Counted from the first letter of the stretch, positions 26,071 to 36,474 are shown. The stretch is 64,000 bases of DNA from UTCHB3 sp002050155 (GCA_030584105.1 CP129491.1:806001-870000), one strand, 5' to 3'. Translations and numbers: made by a program. Notes: a model not told the origin generated them from the sequence alone.

Positions 26071-26991
26071 ATGACGAATTATCTAAACCGATATTACTTT
26101 ATCACACGGCGTGGATTAAAAATACGGTCGGTTAATTTGCCTCTTTTCAAACCTTTCTTTTCTGTTCTGATTACTTTTCTGGTGCTTTCAGGAGTGATTC
26201 TGATAACATCCGGCTTTTTTACCGATCAGCAGGCTAATAATTCAAAAGATGAGAACCTGCGCCGGGAAAATGAAAGATTAAAAAAGGAAATTGCCGATCT
26301 GCAATCTGAGATTGAAAAAGTGAACGGGCGGTTAGCTACCGTAATTGGCATGAACAATAAAATAAGAGACATTGTTGACCTGCCCCGCTTGGATGAAGAC
26401 TTTTTCGAAATTTCTCTCAGCAACAATTTGGTTTCCGATCCCGTTGCATCGGGTGGAACAATTGAAGGAATTGCGGCTACGCTAAAATTATTGGAAAGTA
26501 ATCTGCAAATTCAGGCTGTTGCCAACAAAGAAATTTCTGAAAAAATAACGGATAAAACTGCGTATATGCGGGGAATCCCTTCAATTTTACCGGTTGATGG
26601 TGAATACCGTAGAACAAGTTTTGGCCCAAGAAAAAACCCTATAACCCAAAAACCTCAATTTCATACCGGATTGGATATGGGCGGTAAGATGGGAGACAGA
26701 ATAATTGCTACTGCTGACGGTATTGTTGAGAAAGCCGAAGTTTTCGGTGGGTATGGCAATTGCGTTATCGTTAATCATGGTAACGGTTATAAAACTTTGT
26801 ACGGGCATTGTTCGAAAATACTTGTTAAAAAAGGCGATAAAGTTTCACGCGGAGACCTGATTGCCTTGGTGGGGAGCACAGGGCTTTCTACCGGACCACA
26901 TCTTCACTACGAAGTGATCTACAATGATGAGCATTTGAACCCTGCTGATTTCTTCTTTGACAGTAATAAAGCTGCTTTTGAAAAAAAATAA
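26071..26991 (+). CDS. M23-family zinc metallopeptidase, membrane anchored
   Basis: 306 aa. One N-terminal membrane helix (about residues 30-50) precedes a coiled coil (about 60-95, ENERLKKEIADLQSEIEKVNG) and a LytM/M23 domain. Zinc and active-site residues are H198 and D202 of HTGLDMG, and H277 and H279 of GPHLHYEV. It probably trims peptidoglycan cross-bridges or activates other amidases from the inner membrane. It has its own promoter just upstream. Confidence 0.92.
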   Translation: MTNYLNRYYFITRRGLKIRSVNLPLFKPFFSVLITFLVLSGVILITSGFFTDQQANNSKDENLRRENERLKKEIADLQSEIEKVNGRLATVIGMNNKIRDIVDLPRLDEDFFEISLSNNLVSDPVASGGTIEGIAATLKLLESNLQIQAVANKEISEKITDKTAYMRGIPSILPVDGEYRRTSFGPRKNPITQKPQFHTGLDMGGKMGDRIIATADGIVEKAEVFGGYGNCVIVNHGNGYKTLYGHCSKILVKKGDKVSRGDLIALVGSTGLSTGPHLHYEVIYNDEHLNPADFFFDSNKAAFEKK

Positions 26992-27017
26992 ATAATTAAA
27001 CAGATGGACTTTTTTAT

Positions 27018-27238
27018 ATGATCTGGACTTTAGAGCTCGCCTCATACCTGGAAGATGCACCCTGGCCTGCTACCAGAGAGGAACTTATTGATTACGCTGA
27101 AAGAATCGGTGCACCTCTCGAGGTAATCGAAAATCTGAAAGAATTGGAAGATTCCGACGAACCGTATGAGTCGATTGAAGATATTTGGCCCGATTATCCC
27201 ACGGACGACGACTTTTCTTCAATGCCGATGAGTATTGA
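27018..27238 (+). pseudogene. DUF2795 protein, one -1 frameshift at its end
   Basis: The frame from 27018 encodes a small acidic DUF2795 protein (WTLELASYLEDAPWPATREE, then ESIEDIWPDYPTDDD). Restoring one T in the run at 27213-27216 gives FFFNADEY and a TGA at 27236-27238, making a 73-aa protein. Without it, the frame runs into the next gene and creates a false fusion. Function unknown; such proteins occur beside holB-like genes in this lineage (inference). The defect is probably a consensus error. Confidence 0.75.
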
Positions 27239-27254
27239 GGAGCGCCGTTTTGGG

Positions 27255-28369
27255 ATGTTAGAGTTATTTGACGGTATTTATGGGCAGGAACCGGTTAAAG
27301 AAATACTTTACCGGTTTCTGATTCATAAAAGCAAGCCACAGGCTCTTCTATTCACCGGGGCATCGGGCGTTGGTAAAGAGTTCATGGCTATTCGTTTTGC
27401 TAACCTGATTAACTCGATGAAAACACCGATTCTCTTCCCGCAATTGCTAAAGATTCAATTCAGGGTGATCGGTTTATGTTTATTTGCCCACTTCCTGTGG
27501 GGAAAAATGAAACTTCAGCTGATGACCCCTACGAAAACTGAGTAATAGTGAAATTGAACTGATTCAGGAACAGTTTAGAATTAAAGAAGAGAACCCCTAC
27601 CACAAAATTAAAATCCCCAAAGCAAACGACATTAAAATTTCTTCTATTCGGGCACTTAATAAGTTCACTTCTTTGACTGTTGGTCCCGATCTTTACCGGT
27701 TTGTAATAGTATCGCAAGCTCATCTGATGAATGAGCCTGCACAGAACTCGCTGCTAAAAAACTTGGAAGAACCACCGGAAGGAACAATCTTTATATTAAC
27801 AACTTCAGAACCCGAAATGTTGAGAGAAACAATTCGATCCAGGTGTTGGCATGTTGAATTTCGGCCACTCTCGGAAAGAATGTTTCAGATATTCTTTCAA
27901 AATATTACAGTATTGAGGAAGAAGAAGCCCGGTTGCTTGGGAAATTGAGCGAGGGTTCATTAAAAAAAGCGCTGTTTATAAGGGATAAAAACATTTCTGA
28001 AACCCGCAGCGAGATAATTAAATTCTTCGCTATTCACTTGCCGGAAAAATTAGAGTGGCACAGTCTGTTCTTAAAGATTATACCGCTGACGGCGATAACG
28101 ATCTTTTTCGATTATTTTTTACTTTGGTAATACATTGGTTCAGTGACTATAAAAGATTTCTTGCAGGGTTTACAGATGGCTTCTTTTTTGAGTCGAATAT
28201 TGATGTTTTTGAGAAATTCTCAGTTAATTTTCCGGGTATCGAACCTATAAAAGCAATAAGTTCGATTGAAAGAATTTTGTATTATGTGGAAAACAACAAT
28301 GTTAACCCGTATTGCGGGTTACAATATTATCTTTCTTCTTGCCTCAGTTATAAAAGAAGAATTTGCTAA
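27255..28369 (+). pseudogene. holB: DNA polymerase III delta' (HolB-like), four -1 frameshifts
   Basis: Best start ATG 27255, after GAGGAG at 27237-27242. The N terminus FDGIYGQEPVKEIL and Walker A FTGASGVGKEFMA fit clamp-loader ATPases, as does QAHLMNEPAQNSLLKNLEEPP with ILTTSEPEMLRETIRSRC. The SRC motif ending is diagnostic of the DnaX/HolB group. Frames change at 27416/27417, 27538/27539, 27879/27880 and somewhere in 28045-28076, each by one lost base. Adding four bases gives exactly 373 codons (372 aa plus stop) with continuous similarity, so the gene is likely intact in the organism. Confidence 0.8.
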
Positions 28370-28402
28370 ACAAAAAATTTATATAAATTGAAAGGTATTA
28401 TA

Positions 28403-29574
28403 ATGCGAAAAGTAGTGATAACTCACGCAAAGAGAACACCTGTTGGTTCATTTGGCGTTCTCTGGCTTCATTTACGGCTGCGCAATTGGGGAGCATAGCG
28501 ATTAAGGCCGTTTTGGATGAATCGGGTATTAACCCTGCCGCTATAGATGAAGTAATAATGGGCAATGTGCTGATGGCCGGTCAAGGGCAGGCTCCGGCAA
28601 GGCAGGCAGCGCTTTTCTCCGGTTTGCCTGAATCTGTTGAAGCTTTAACAATTAATAAAATGTGCGGCAGTGGCTTGAAAGCGATTATGCTGGCACAACA
28701 GGCAATTGCTTTGGCGATGCCGATGTGATTATTGCCGCGGGATGGAATCGATGTCGAATGCTCCGTATCTGCTTCCTAAAGGCAGAAATGGTTACAGGTA
28801 TGGTCATGGTGAGGTTTTAGATTCAGTTCTTTTGGACGGTTTAACGGATGTTTACAATAAGATTCACATGGGATCGTGCGCAGATAAGTGCGCAAAAGAT
28901 ATGTCGTTCTCCCGTGAAGAATTGGATGCGTTCGCAATTGAATCGTACACCCGTGCGCAGAATGCACAGAAAGAAGGGAGATTTGATTCCGAAATGATCC
29001 CGGTTACTCTGAAGACTAAAGCAGGGGAGACCGTTATCAACAAAGATGAAGACCCCGAAAAACCAATTTTGCCAAAATACCTACTTTGCGCCCTGTTTTT
29101 GAGAAAGACGGAGTAGTTACCGCTGCAAATGCAAGTAATTTGAACGACGGAGCAGCGGCAGTTCTGGTGATGTCCGAAGAGAAAGCGCGTGAACTTGGGT
29201 TTACCCCAATGGTTGAAATTGTGGCACAAAGTTCGGCGGCTAAAGCACCGATTGATTTTACAACTGCACCGGCAGATGCTATTTTAAAAGTGCTTAAAAA
29301 AGCCGGACTTACAGTTAAAGATATCGACCTTTATGAAATCAATGAAGCATTTGCAGTGGTTTCGCTTGCAGTTAATAAACTTACAGGGATAACACCAGAA
29401 AACACTAATGTTAATGGCGGCGCTATTGCAATCGGGCATCCGATTGGTGCAAGTGGAGCACGAATTATGGCTACTTTATTGCACGAAATGCAAAGACGCG
29501 GCTCGACCTACGGATTAGCCAGCCTCTGTATTGGTGGTGGTGAAGCATCCGCTTTAATTGTTAAGAAATATTGA
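28403..29574 (+). pseudogene. Acetyl-CoA acetyltransferase (thiolase), four -1 frameshifts
   Basis: The start ATG 28403 follows AAAGG. The thiolase pieces are RTPVGSFG, the active-site cysteine motif NKMCGSGLKA, NEAFAVVSLAVN, and the C-terminal IGHPIGASGARI and CIGGGEASALI. One base is missing at 28456/28457, 28713/28714, 28736/28737 and within 29074-29077. Restoring four bases yields exactly 392 codons (391 aa plus stop), the normal thiolase length. It probably makes or cleaves acetoacetyl-CoA together with the adjacent hbd. Confidence 0.85.
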
Positions 29575-29591
29575 TTATTACGGAGGATTAA

Positions 29592-30443
29592 ATGGATATC
29601 AAAAGAGTTGCCGTTGTTGGTGGTGGCACCATGGGAAATGGTATTGTTACCGTGTTCGCTATTAACGGGTATGATGTAACACTTGTGGAAACACAACAAG
29701 AATTTTTGGAGCGTGCGATTAAAAATATTACTTCGAGCCTTGAAAGAATGGTAAAAAAAGAGACCATTTCCGAAGAGGTGAAATCAGCTGCTTTGAAAAA
29801 TATTTCAACAAGAATTGGTGTAGAAAATGTTGACCCGAATACTGATCTCGTCGTTGAAGCCGTGTATGAAGATAAAGGGGTTAAAACCTCTATATTTAAT
29901 AAATTAGACGGTTTGCTTAAAGCTGAATCTATCCTTGCCAGCAACACTTCATCGATTTCAATAACAGAGCTGGCACCAAAGAACAGAGCCGACAAATTTA
30001 TCGGTATGCACTTTATGAATCCGGTGCCCGTGATGAAATTAGTTGAGTTGATAAGAGGATATTCAACAAGCGACGATACATACAACGCAATCAAAGAAAC
30101 TACACTGAAGTTGAACAAAGTGCCGGTTGAAGTTCAGGATTATCCCGGGTTCATTGCCAACCGTATATTAATGCCAATGATTAACGAAGCAATTTACGCA
30201 CTCATGGAAGGTGTTGCCACGAAAGAAGATATTGATTCTGTTATGAAACTTGGGATGGCTCATCCGATGGGACCCCTGACACTGGCTGATTTTATCGGTT
30301 TGGATGTTTGTCTGGCGATTATGACAGTAATTTTTGATGGATATAACGATTCCAAATACCGCCCGTGCCCGTTATTGAAAAAAATGGTTGCCGCGGGCAA
30401 ACTTGGGCGGAAATCCGGAGAAGGTTTCTATCGCTACGAATAG
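29592..30443 (+). CDS. hbd: 3-hydroxybutyryl-CoA dehydrogenase
   Basis: 283 aa NAD-dependent dehydrogenase. The Rossmann motif VVGGGTMGNGIV is at the N terminus (G10-G15). The catalytic region FIGMHFMNPVPVMKLVELI contains the active-site His, and the C-terminal helical domain has GMAHPMGPLTLADFIGLDVCL. It follows the thiolase gene by 17 bp with a GGAGG at 29581-29585, so the two probably act in turn on acetoacetyl-CoA and 3-hydroxybutyryl-CoA. The frame is intact, which argues that the thiolase is functional too. Confidence 0.93.
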   Translation: MDIKRVAVVGGGTMGNGIVTVFAINGYDVTLVETQQEFLERAIKNITSSLERMVKKETISEEVKSAALKNISTRIGVENVDPNTDLVVEAVYEDKGVKTSIFNKLDGLLKAESILASNTSSISITELAPKNRADKFIGMHFMNPVPVMKLVELIRGYSTSDDTYNAIKETTLKLNKVPVEVQDYPGFIANRILMPMINEAIYALMEGVATKEDIDSVMKLGMAHPMGPLTLADFIGLDVCLAIMTVIFDGYNDSKYRPCPLLKKMVAAGKLGRKSGEGFYRYE

Positions 30444-32271
30444 GCAAAAGGCAGGATTTCGGAGAAAATTAATTGCTACTTTAAAGTATCAGGCATTACG
30501 AATTCCTGTCGGATCGTTTAACCTTGACTTAACACAAGACGGTTATACATTAATACTGGGCGCCGTAACGGGAGTTTTATGCGGTTTCGGCGCCGTCATT
30601 TTTCACCATTCCATTGAGTTAATCAGTTATCTTTTTTACTATTTACCACCCGAGCTTTTCCCCGGTTTTATTACATTTTACCCGGACACAGTAATTGGGG
30701 TGATTTATGTTATCCTTATCCCTGCAACAGGCGGTTTAACAGTTGGGCTTATTGCACACTTCTTTGAAAACGGCAAAAAAGGGGAGGGGATACCAAATGT
30801 TATTTTAGCAGTTGCCACAAAAGGCGGCATTATGAAGGGAAGTGTTGCCGTTTTAAAAACAATACAAAATGCTATAAGTATCGGGACCGGTGGCGCAGGT
30901 GGAAAAGAGGGGCCCATTGTACAAATCGGAGCAGCGATTGGCTCGTGGTTCGGGCAGAAACTGAACCTTTCATCCGACAGACTTAAAATTTTGGTCGGAT
31001 GTGGTGCTGCTGCCGGTCTATCAGCTGCATTTAATGCTCCGCTCGGCGGTGCAATTTTTACGATGGAGATTATTCTAAGAACATTCAACTCCCGTTCTTT
31101 AGGTCCCATAATTGTATCCTCTGTTTTTGCTACTGTAATATCCCGCGGTTATATCGGAGATGAACCTGCATTTCAAATACCGATGTATGAGTTAAAAAGC
31201 TACAACGAGTTTTATATTTACATTGTTTTAGGGATTCTCGCCGGTTTAATAGCTATTTATTTTGTTAAAGTAATGTTTTATTTCGACGAATTTTTCAACA
31301 AAATAAAATTACCTGGGTGGTTTAAACCTGCGGTTGGTGGTCTGATGGTTGGTGTTATTGGTCTGATGATGCCGGGAATCTACGGTTTCACACAGCAATC
31401 GGTTGATAAATCACTCTATAACCAGAACACACTGACAATTTTGATATTAATGTTTTCGTTGAAGCCTCTGGCAACGGCATTAACCATTGGTTCAGGAGGT
31501 TATGGTGGCACTTTTGCCCCAAGTCTTTTTACGGGAGCAATGCTCGGCGGTGCTGTGGGTCAGGTAGCGAACATGCTTTTCCCCGAAATTGCTGCTCCGG
31601 CAGGGGCGTATGCTTTAGTGGGAATGGGTGCCGTTGCAGCAGGAACCACACATGCTTCGTTGACGGCTCTTATTATGGTCTTTGAAATGACAAATAACTA
31701 CCGGATCATTTTACCTCTAATGCTGACAATCATCATTTCAACTTTGATCTCCCGGGCTATTTTGAAGGGATCACTATATACAATCCGATTGGGGCAAGAA
31801 GGTGTCGGGATCGATATTTACGGCAGAAAGACATCATTGCTGAAATCGATGAAAATTTCAACATTGATTGAGAGCAATAACGAATTTATACTCGAATCGG
31901 ATAATTATCATAAAACGCTGGAAATTCTCAGAAATTCAAGTTACGAGACTCTGCTGGTTAAAAGTGCTGATGGTGAAGTAAAAGGAGTTATCTCTTACCA
32001 AAATTTAAGAAAGTTGATGTTTGACAAAGAAACCGCCTCAATTGCTGATTTTCTGATCGCCGGCGACCTTATGAAACGAAGGTTCGCCAAAATAAACGAA
32101 GATGAAGACGCTGACACAGCGCTTAAAATTATGGAAACAATTGATATGGAATATTTGCCGGTGTACGATTACGATGATGTGTTTAAAGGAATAGTCTCGA
32201 AACAGAAAATTTTAAGAGTTTACCACAACGAACTTTTTTTGGCAGAACGAGACCAGGATATGTCATCCTGA
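30388..32271 (+). CDS. ClC-family chloride channel/transporter with CBS domains
   Basis: 627 aa by the longest frame. The ClC pore motifs are present: GTGGAGGKEGPIVQIG with gating Glu at E174 of GKEGP, and the anion-selectivity segment GSGGYGGTFAPSLFTGAM. About ten hydrophobic segments span residues 40-480. A C-terminal CBS pair follows (about 495-615). The gating Glu suggests H+/Cl- exchange. The start is uncertain: TTG 30388 overlaps hbd by 56 bp, while GGAG at 30461-30464 lies 7 bp before an in-frame ATT (30472). The true N terminus may be near residue 29. Confidence 0.86.
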   Translation: MPRANLGGNPEKVSIATNRQKAGFRRKLIATLKYQALRIPVGSFNLDLTQDGYTLILGAVTGVLCGFGAVIFHHSIELISYLFYYLPPELFPGFITFYPDTVIGVIYVILIPATGGLTVGLIAHFFENGKKGEGIPNVILAVATKGGIMKGSVAVLKTIQNAISIGTGGAGGKEGPIVQIGAAIGSWFGQKLNLSSDRLKILVGCGAAAGLSAAFNAPLGGAIFTMEIILRTFNSRSLGPIIVSSVFATVISRGYIGDEPAFQIPMYELKSYNEFYIYIVLGILAGLIAIYFVKVMFYFDEFFNKIKLPGWFKPAVGGLMVGVIGLMMPGIYGFTQQSVDKSLYNQNTLTILILMFSLKPLATALTIGSGGYGGTFAPSLFTGAMLGGAVGQVANMLFPEIAAPAGAYALVGMGAVAAGTTHASLTALIMVFEMTNNYRIILPLMLTIIISTLISRAILKGSLYTIRLGQEGVGIDIYGRKTSLLKSMKISTLIESNNEFILESDNYHKTLEILRNSSYETLLVKSADGEVKGVISYQNLRKLMFDKETASIADFLIAGDLMKRRFAKINEDEDADTALKIMETIDMEYLPVYDYDDVFKGIVSKQKILRVYHNELFLAERDQDMSS

Positions 32272-32690
32272 ATTTCGGAATACAAAAGCCAATAAAGAAC
32301 CTTACGGAACGACCGGACCGGAACAGAACAGAACAGAACAGGAATATTCCGACATTAAAATCCCGTTTATCAAATATTCCTAAATGTCATATAATGTATA
32401 TTATGTTAAGTAAATGATGTGCTGCAAAAAACGCATTTTTATTACTGTAATACAACATTCTTCCCTATTTTTAATTTAACTGATTTTTAAGTTGTTTTTC
32501 AGTTGTAACCTTCACTTCAGAATATTCAAAATATTCAGAACACCTTTAATTATTTCTTACTGTGCACAACAACAGTAATTATTGGTTCTTAAAAAGTATT
32601 TATAAAACACTATTTTGAGTTTAGTTAATACTTCCAAAACCTGACAGATTAAATGGTGCAAACTTGTAGTTGCGCGGTTTTCTTAAAATT
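32272..32690. other. AT-rich intergenic region between convergent genes, no gene seen
   Basis: 419 bp. It holds a GAACA pentanucleotide run, a perfect palindrome GGAATATTCC (32341-32350) and a weak hairpin TTACTGT/ACAGTAA (32557-32578). No ORF has a ribosome site and similarity to a known family, and no RNA gene was recognised. Confidence 0.6.
32321..32341 (+). repeat. GAACA pentanucleotide run (4 copies)
   Basis: (GAACA)4 followed by G, preceded by two GACCG/GGACCGG-like copies. A simple sequence repeat prone to slippage, outside any gene. Confidence 0.8.
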
Positions 32691-35480
32691 TTAATTTTCC
32701 GGCATTAAATAAAACTTAAACAATGGTTCATTCGGTAAAAACCTGTTAAGTGCCTTGCGAATGTCTTCTGCTGTTGTCTCTTTAATTATGCCTTCACCTT
32801 CGTAGAACGAATTAAGATCCGTCCCATTGAAAATGTATGAGCTGATTAGTTGAAGTATTGATCTGTTTTGTTTTAACACTTCTTCTCTCTCTTTCAGCAA
32901 TATTTCTTTCACCTTAGTTAGCAAAGTATCAACTTTGAACGAGTTTTTCAGCTCTTTCAGTAAATTATTCAGTTCAGTTACAAGTTCATCAACCCTGTTA
33001 GGATCACAGTTGAAATCAATCGCAAAACTATATTCCGGAGCCGGATACTTAACATAATTATTGTAAACAGAAATTGAATAGCTTCCCCCCAGCTGTTCCC
33101 TTATTACTTCGTTTATTTTAATATCAAGCACCTTCTCAATCATATTCATTAAAATCATGTTCCTTTTGTTCCACTCATATTCACCGGTGTACGCCAGAAA
33201 CACTTCCGCTTTATTCTCTATCCCTTTTTTAACGGTCATTTCAACGGGTTTTTTGGAAAACCTCACTCCCCTGTCTATCCAGTTCTCAGACTTGCCCTGC
33301 GGTTGTGAAGCAATGTATTTTTTAATATACTCACGAATCTTTGAGTCATCAAAGTTACCAACGAATACAAAAGAAAAATCGGAGGCTGAAGCAAATCTTT
33401 CTCTGAAAATTTCATACGCCTTTTTGGATGAAATTTTATTCAAGAGTGACATACTCATCGGCGCTTTACGAGGGTTCCTTTCATAAATAGCTACTGTAAT
33501 TGAATCATTAAAGACACTCTCGGGGCGTAAGCCGTCATTTTGTAAATAATCTTTTAATTTCTCAAGATATAAAGCAGCATTTTGTTCATCGTATCGGGGT
33601 GAAGTGAAAAAGAGGTAAATCAGCCGGAAAAAGTCCTCAAGGTCGTTAACTGAACTTGAACCTGTCATTATTTCAGAGTTTTCGTTAACAGCTGTGCTTA
33701 AAGATAAGATTTTACCGTTCAGTTTTTTTGAAAGTTCAGTTGCAGTAAAATCCCCGAGACCTGCTTCTTCCGTAATATCGGTTGCGTAATTAGCCGAGAC
33801 CAAATCTTCCAATTCAACCAAAGAGGTTCCTCCGTAACTCATTGCATACAGCAGCACTTCATCCTGTTTCAGAGTGGTTTTAGTTAAATAAACTCTGGCG
33901 CCGTTACCGAGTGTTAACAATTTTGTACCAAACGGACCAACAATTTCTTCAGAAACAATAACTCCCGGCGCAGGTTCTTCTTTCAAAAGCGGACGATCGG
34001 GGTTAGTTTCATCTTTTTGGCTTAGGTCAGCAGATTTCGAGATAGTGAACATAGCGTCTAAAACCTGTTGGTTGGGATCAATTATCCCATCTTTTTTAGG
34101 ATAAGTAACCAAAACCACTAAATTACTGTCAGTAATCAGTTCATTTGCAAGGTTATTCACATCCTGAAGCGAAATCGAGGGAAGAATTTGGTAAAAAATA
34201 GAATATCCAATTTCAATATCACTGTAGATTTCATCGCTGACAAATTGATCAATTAGTGCGGAAGTGATGTTATCCGAATATTGATTGTCTTTTTCTTTCA
34301 GATAATTTTCCATTCCGGCGGTAAGTGAGGCAATCGATCGATCAAATTCCGCCTGAGTAAACCCGTTCTTCTTAATTCTGTTCCTTTCAGTCAGCAAACT
34401 CATAAAAGATTCATCAATTTTGTTCTCTTTTGGTGAAGTGTAGAAAACATAGGCACCTTTGTCGTATGCCAAAGAGGTAGAGTAACCGCCGCCATTAATG
34501 AAAGGTGTTTCCGGTTGCTTTGAGAGGTCATACATTCGTTCGTTAAAAATATTGCTGAAAATTTTGTGCATTATTGCTTTGCGATAATCAGTAACTGTGT
34601 TTGCTTTCAGTACCGGCAATTTTTGAACCAAAACAACCGATGAAGAAGTAACTTCGGGGTCGGATACTATTGAATATATTCTCTCATCATGGTCAGGAAC
34701 GGGATAAACAATTCTTTCAAATTTTTCATTTTTCTCGCCTTTCGTATTAAAATATTTATTAATATATCCCAGAACCTCCGAGGTATTAAAATCGCCTACA
34801 GCAACCACCGCCATTCTTTCCGGGCGATACCACTTTTTATAATAATCTTTCAGAGTTTGGTGTTTGAAGTTTTTAAGAACTTCTTCGACACCAATTGGCA
34901 GCCGTTCAGCGTATTTGGAGCCATGGAAAATAACGGGGAATTGCTGGTCCCTCACTCTGCCGGCAGCCCCTTTGCCCATGCGCATTTCTTCGAGCACCAC
35001 TCCCCTCTCTTTTTCAATTTCCAACGAGTCAAAAGAAGCGTGAAAAGCCCAGTCAGAGAGAATTAAAAAAGAAGAATCCAAAATTTCGGGTCGTGTTGTC
35101 GGTACAGTCAGCATGTAAACAGTTTCTTCAGTTGAAGTGTAAGCATTTATTTCGGGCCCGAACTTAATCCCCAACAGTTCCAAAAAATCGATAACTTTAT
35201 TGCCGGGGAAATTTTCAGTACCGTTAAAAAGCATGTGTTCTGTGAAGTGTGCTAACCCCCGTTGATCTTCCTCTTCGTTCAGTGAACCTGTCAGTACTGC
35301 CAAACGCAGTTCAGCAGATTTCTCCGGCAGCCGGTTCTTTACTATGAAGTATTGCAAACCATTCTCTAAACTGCCGTGAATCACCCGACGGTTAACCGGA
35401 ATCGAATCGTTTTGCGCTATCGCTGAAAAGTGAAGAAATAAGAAAATTAAAAAGAGATTTAAAGGACCAAAAAACTTCAT
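32691..35480 (-). CDS. M16-family zinc peptidase (pitrilysin-like), secreted
   Basis: 929 aa, with a signal peptide (LFLIFLFLHFSAIAQ). The inverted zinc motif HFTEH is at residues 78-82, with the third ligand Glu in EKERGVVLEEMRMG about 75 residues on. Two further M16 C-terminal-type regions make up the clamshell. Family members degrade peptides in the periplasm; substrates here are unknown. It lies downstream of the lipid kinase, separated by 76 bp without a clear promoter motif, and faces the ClC gene tail to tail. Confidence 0.88.
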   Translation of the reverse strand: MKFFGPLNLFLIFLFLHFSAIAQNDSIPVNRRVIHGSLENGLQYFIVKNRLPEKSAELRLAVLTGSLNEEEDQRGLAHFTEHMLFNGTENFPGNKVIDFLELLGIKFGPEINAYTSTEETVYMLTVPTTRPEILDSSFLILSDWAFHASFDSLEIEKERGVVLEEMRMGKGAAGRVRDQQFPVIFHGSKYAERLPIGVEEVLKNFKHQTLKDYYKKWYRPERMAVVAVGDFNTSEVLGYINKYFNTKGEKNEKFERIVYPVPDHDERIYSIVSDPEVTSSSVVLVQKLPVLKANTVTDYRKAIMHKIFSNIFNERMYDLSKQPETPFINGGGYSTSLAYDKGAYVFYTSPKENKIDESFMSLLTERNRIKKNGFTQAEFDRSIASLTAGMENYLKEKDNQYSDNITSALIDQFVSDEIYSDIEIGYSIFYQILPSISLQDVNNLANELITDSNLVVLVTYPKKDGIIDPNQQVLDAMFTISKSADLSQKDETNPDRPLLKEEPAPGVIVSEEIVGPFGTKLLTLGNGARVYLTKTTLKQDEVLLYAMSYGGTSLVELEDLVSANYATDITEEAGLGDFTATELSKKLNGKILSLSTAVNENSEIMTGSSSVNDLEDFFRLIYLFFTSPRYDEQNAALYLEKLKDYLQNDGLRPESVFNDSITVAIYERNPRKAPMSMSLLNKISSKKAYEIFRERFASASDFSFVFVGNFDDSKIREYIKKYIASQPQGKSENWIDRGVRFSKKPVEMTVKKGIENKAEVFLAYTGEYEWNKRNMILMNMIEKVLDIKINEVIREQLGGSYSISVYNNYVKYPAPEYSFAIDFNCDPNRVDELVTELNNLLKELKNSFKVDTLLTKVKEILLKEREEVLKQNRSILQLISSYIFNGTDLNSFYEGEGIIKETTAEDIRKALNRFLPNEPLFKFYLMPEN

Positions 35481-35556
35481 GTTAAGGTATAAAAATTGTG
35501 TAAAAATGTGCGTAAATATTATAAAATAAGTAAATCTTAGTAAAAACGGCTGAAGC

Positions 35557-36474
35557 TTACAATAAGATTTTCAATTTGTGAGGAGAAAGATAAAGCTCAA
35601 CTTCAGAAACTTTTTTTCCCGTTGTTTCGCCGTCAAGGTGAATGTAAGAGGGCTTTGATAGTTTAATCTTATATCTATCGGTTTGCAAATATTTCACCTC
35701 TTTTATTCCAATATGGGTGCCTGTTATAGCTTTTGGGAAAATCCGTAAAACTTTAAAGCGCGACAGATACGAAACAATGCAAACATCCACTAAACCGTCG
35801 TTAATTTGGGCTTTTGGGGTCAATTTAAAACCACCGCCGGATGAGGCGCCATTTCCCGAAGTGATAAACATCGCCTCGCCTGAAATTGTTTCATTACCGT
35901 TAGATTCTAATTCAAAATTTATCGGGTCATATTTTATCAGCGCTTGCAACAGCGATACGGTGTAAACGGCAAGCCCCGTCAAAAAGCGCTTTTGTTGTTT
36001 CAGCGTTCCAACATAGGCATCAAAGCCAATCCCGGCAGTGTTAATGAATTTCTGACGGGTAACCGAACCATCTTCCCACCCGATTTTTGCTTCCCAAAGG
36101 TCAAGTAACATTTCTGAAGAACCGTTCAAAGAAGCATGAAGCGCATCGATCGGGTTGCGGGATATACCAAGGAACCGAATTAAATCGTTGCCGGAACCGC
36201 ACGGTAAAAACGAAACGGTAAACCGATAAGGCGGATATACCTGGTTCAGAATTGTGTTGAAGGTGCCGTCACCACCGGCAACCAAAAGGTGAACCCGATC
36301 TCTGTTCAGTTCATTCGCAATTTTTTGGGAGTATTCAAGTGTTGAAGGCACAACCACAGGAAGACCCTTAACAACGGGTGAAGAACTTAGTAACCCGGCA
36401 AAACTTTTCCCTTTGCCATTTCCTGCATAAGGGTTTATTAAAAGGTGTCGTTCAAGTGATTGTTTTGGGGTCAT
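35557..36474 (-). CDS. Diacylglycerol kinase-like lipid kinase (DAGKc family)
   Basis: 305 aa. The N-terminal DAGK catalytic domain shows NPYAGNGKG, the nucleotide site VAGGDGTFNTILN, and LPCGSGNDLIRFL. The C-terminal half is the YegS-type beta-sandwich (for example EAMFITSGNGASSGGG). It phosphorylates diacylglycerol or another membrane lipid. The start overlaps the ftsY stop by 4 bp in the pgsA-ftsY gene group, which fits a role in phospholipid recycling. Confidence 0.88.
   Translation of the reverse strand: MTPKQSLERHLLINPYAGNGKGKSFAGLLSSSPVVKGLPVVVPSTLEYSQKIANELNRDRVHLLVAGGDGTFNTILNQVYPPYRFTVSFLPCGSGNDLIRFLGISRNPIDALHASLNGSSEMLLDLWEAKIGWEDGSVTRQKFINTAGIGFDAYVGTLKQQKRFLTGLAVYTVSLLQALIKYDPINFELESNGNETISGEAMFITSGNGASSGGGFKLTPKAQINDGLVDVCIVSYLSRFKVLRIFPKAITGTHIGIKEVKYLQTDRYKIKLSKPSYIHLDGETTGKKVSEVELYLSPHKLKILL

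Noticed and set aside
27018..27545. DUF2795-HolB fusion protein
   Set aside because: The fusion comes from a one-base loss; restoring it gives a normal stop and a separate holB start with its own ribosome site.
27213..29077. Programmed ribosomal frameshifting as the cause of the broken frames
   Set aside because: Nine events at unrelated sites in three genes without slippery heptamers or pseudoknots are not consistent with recoding.
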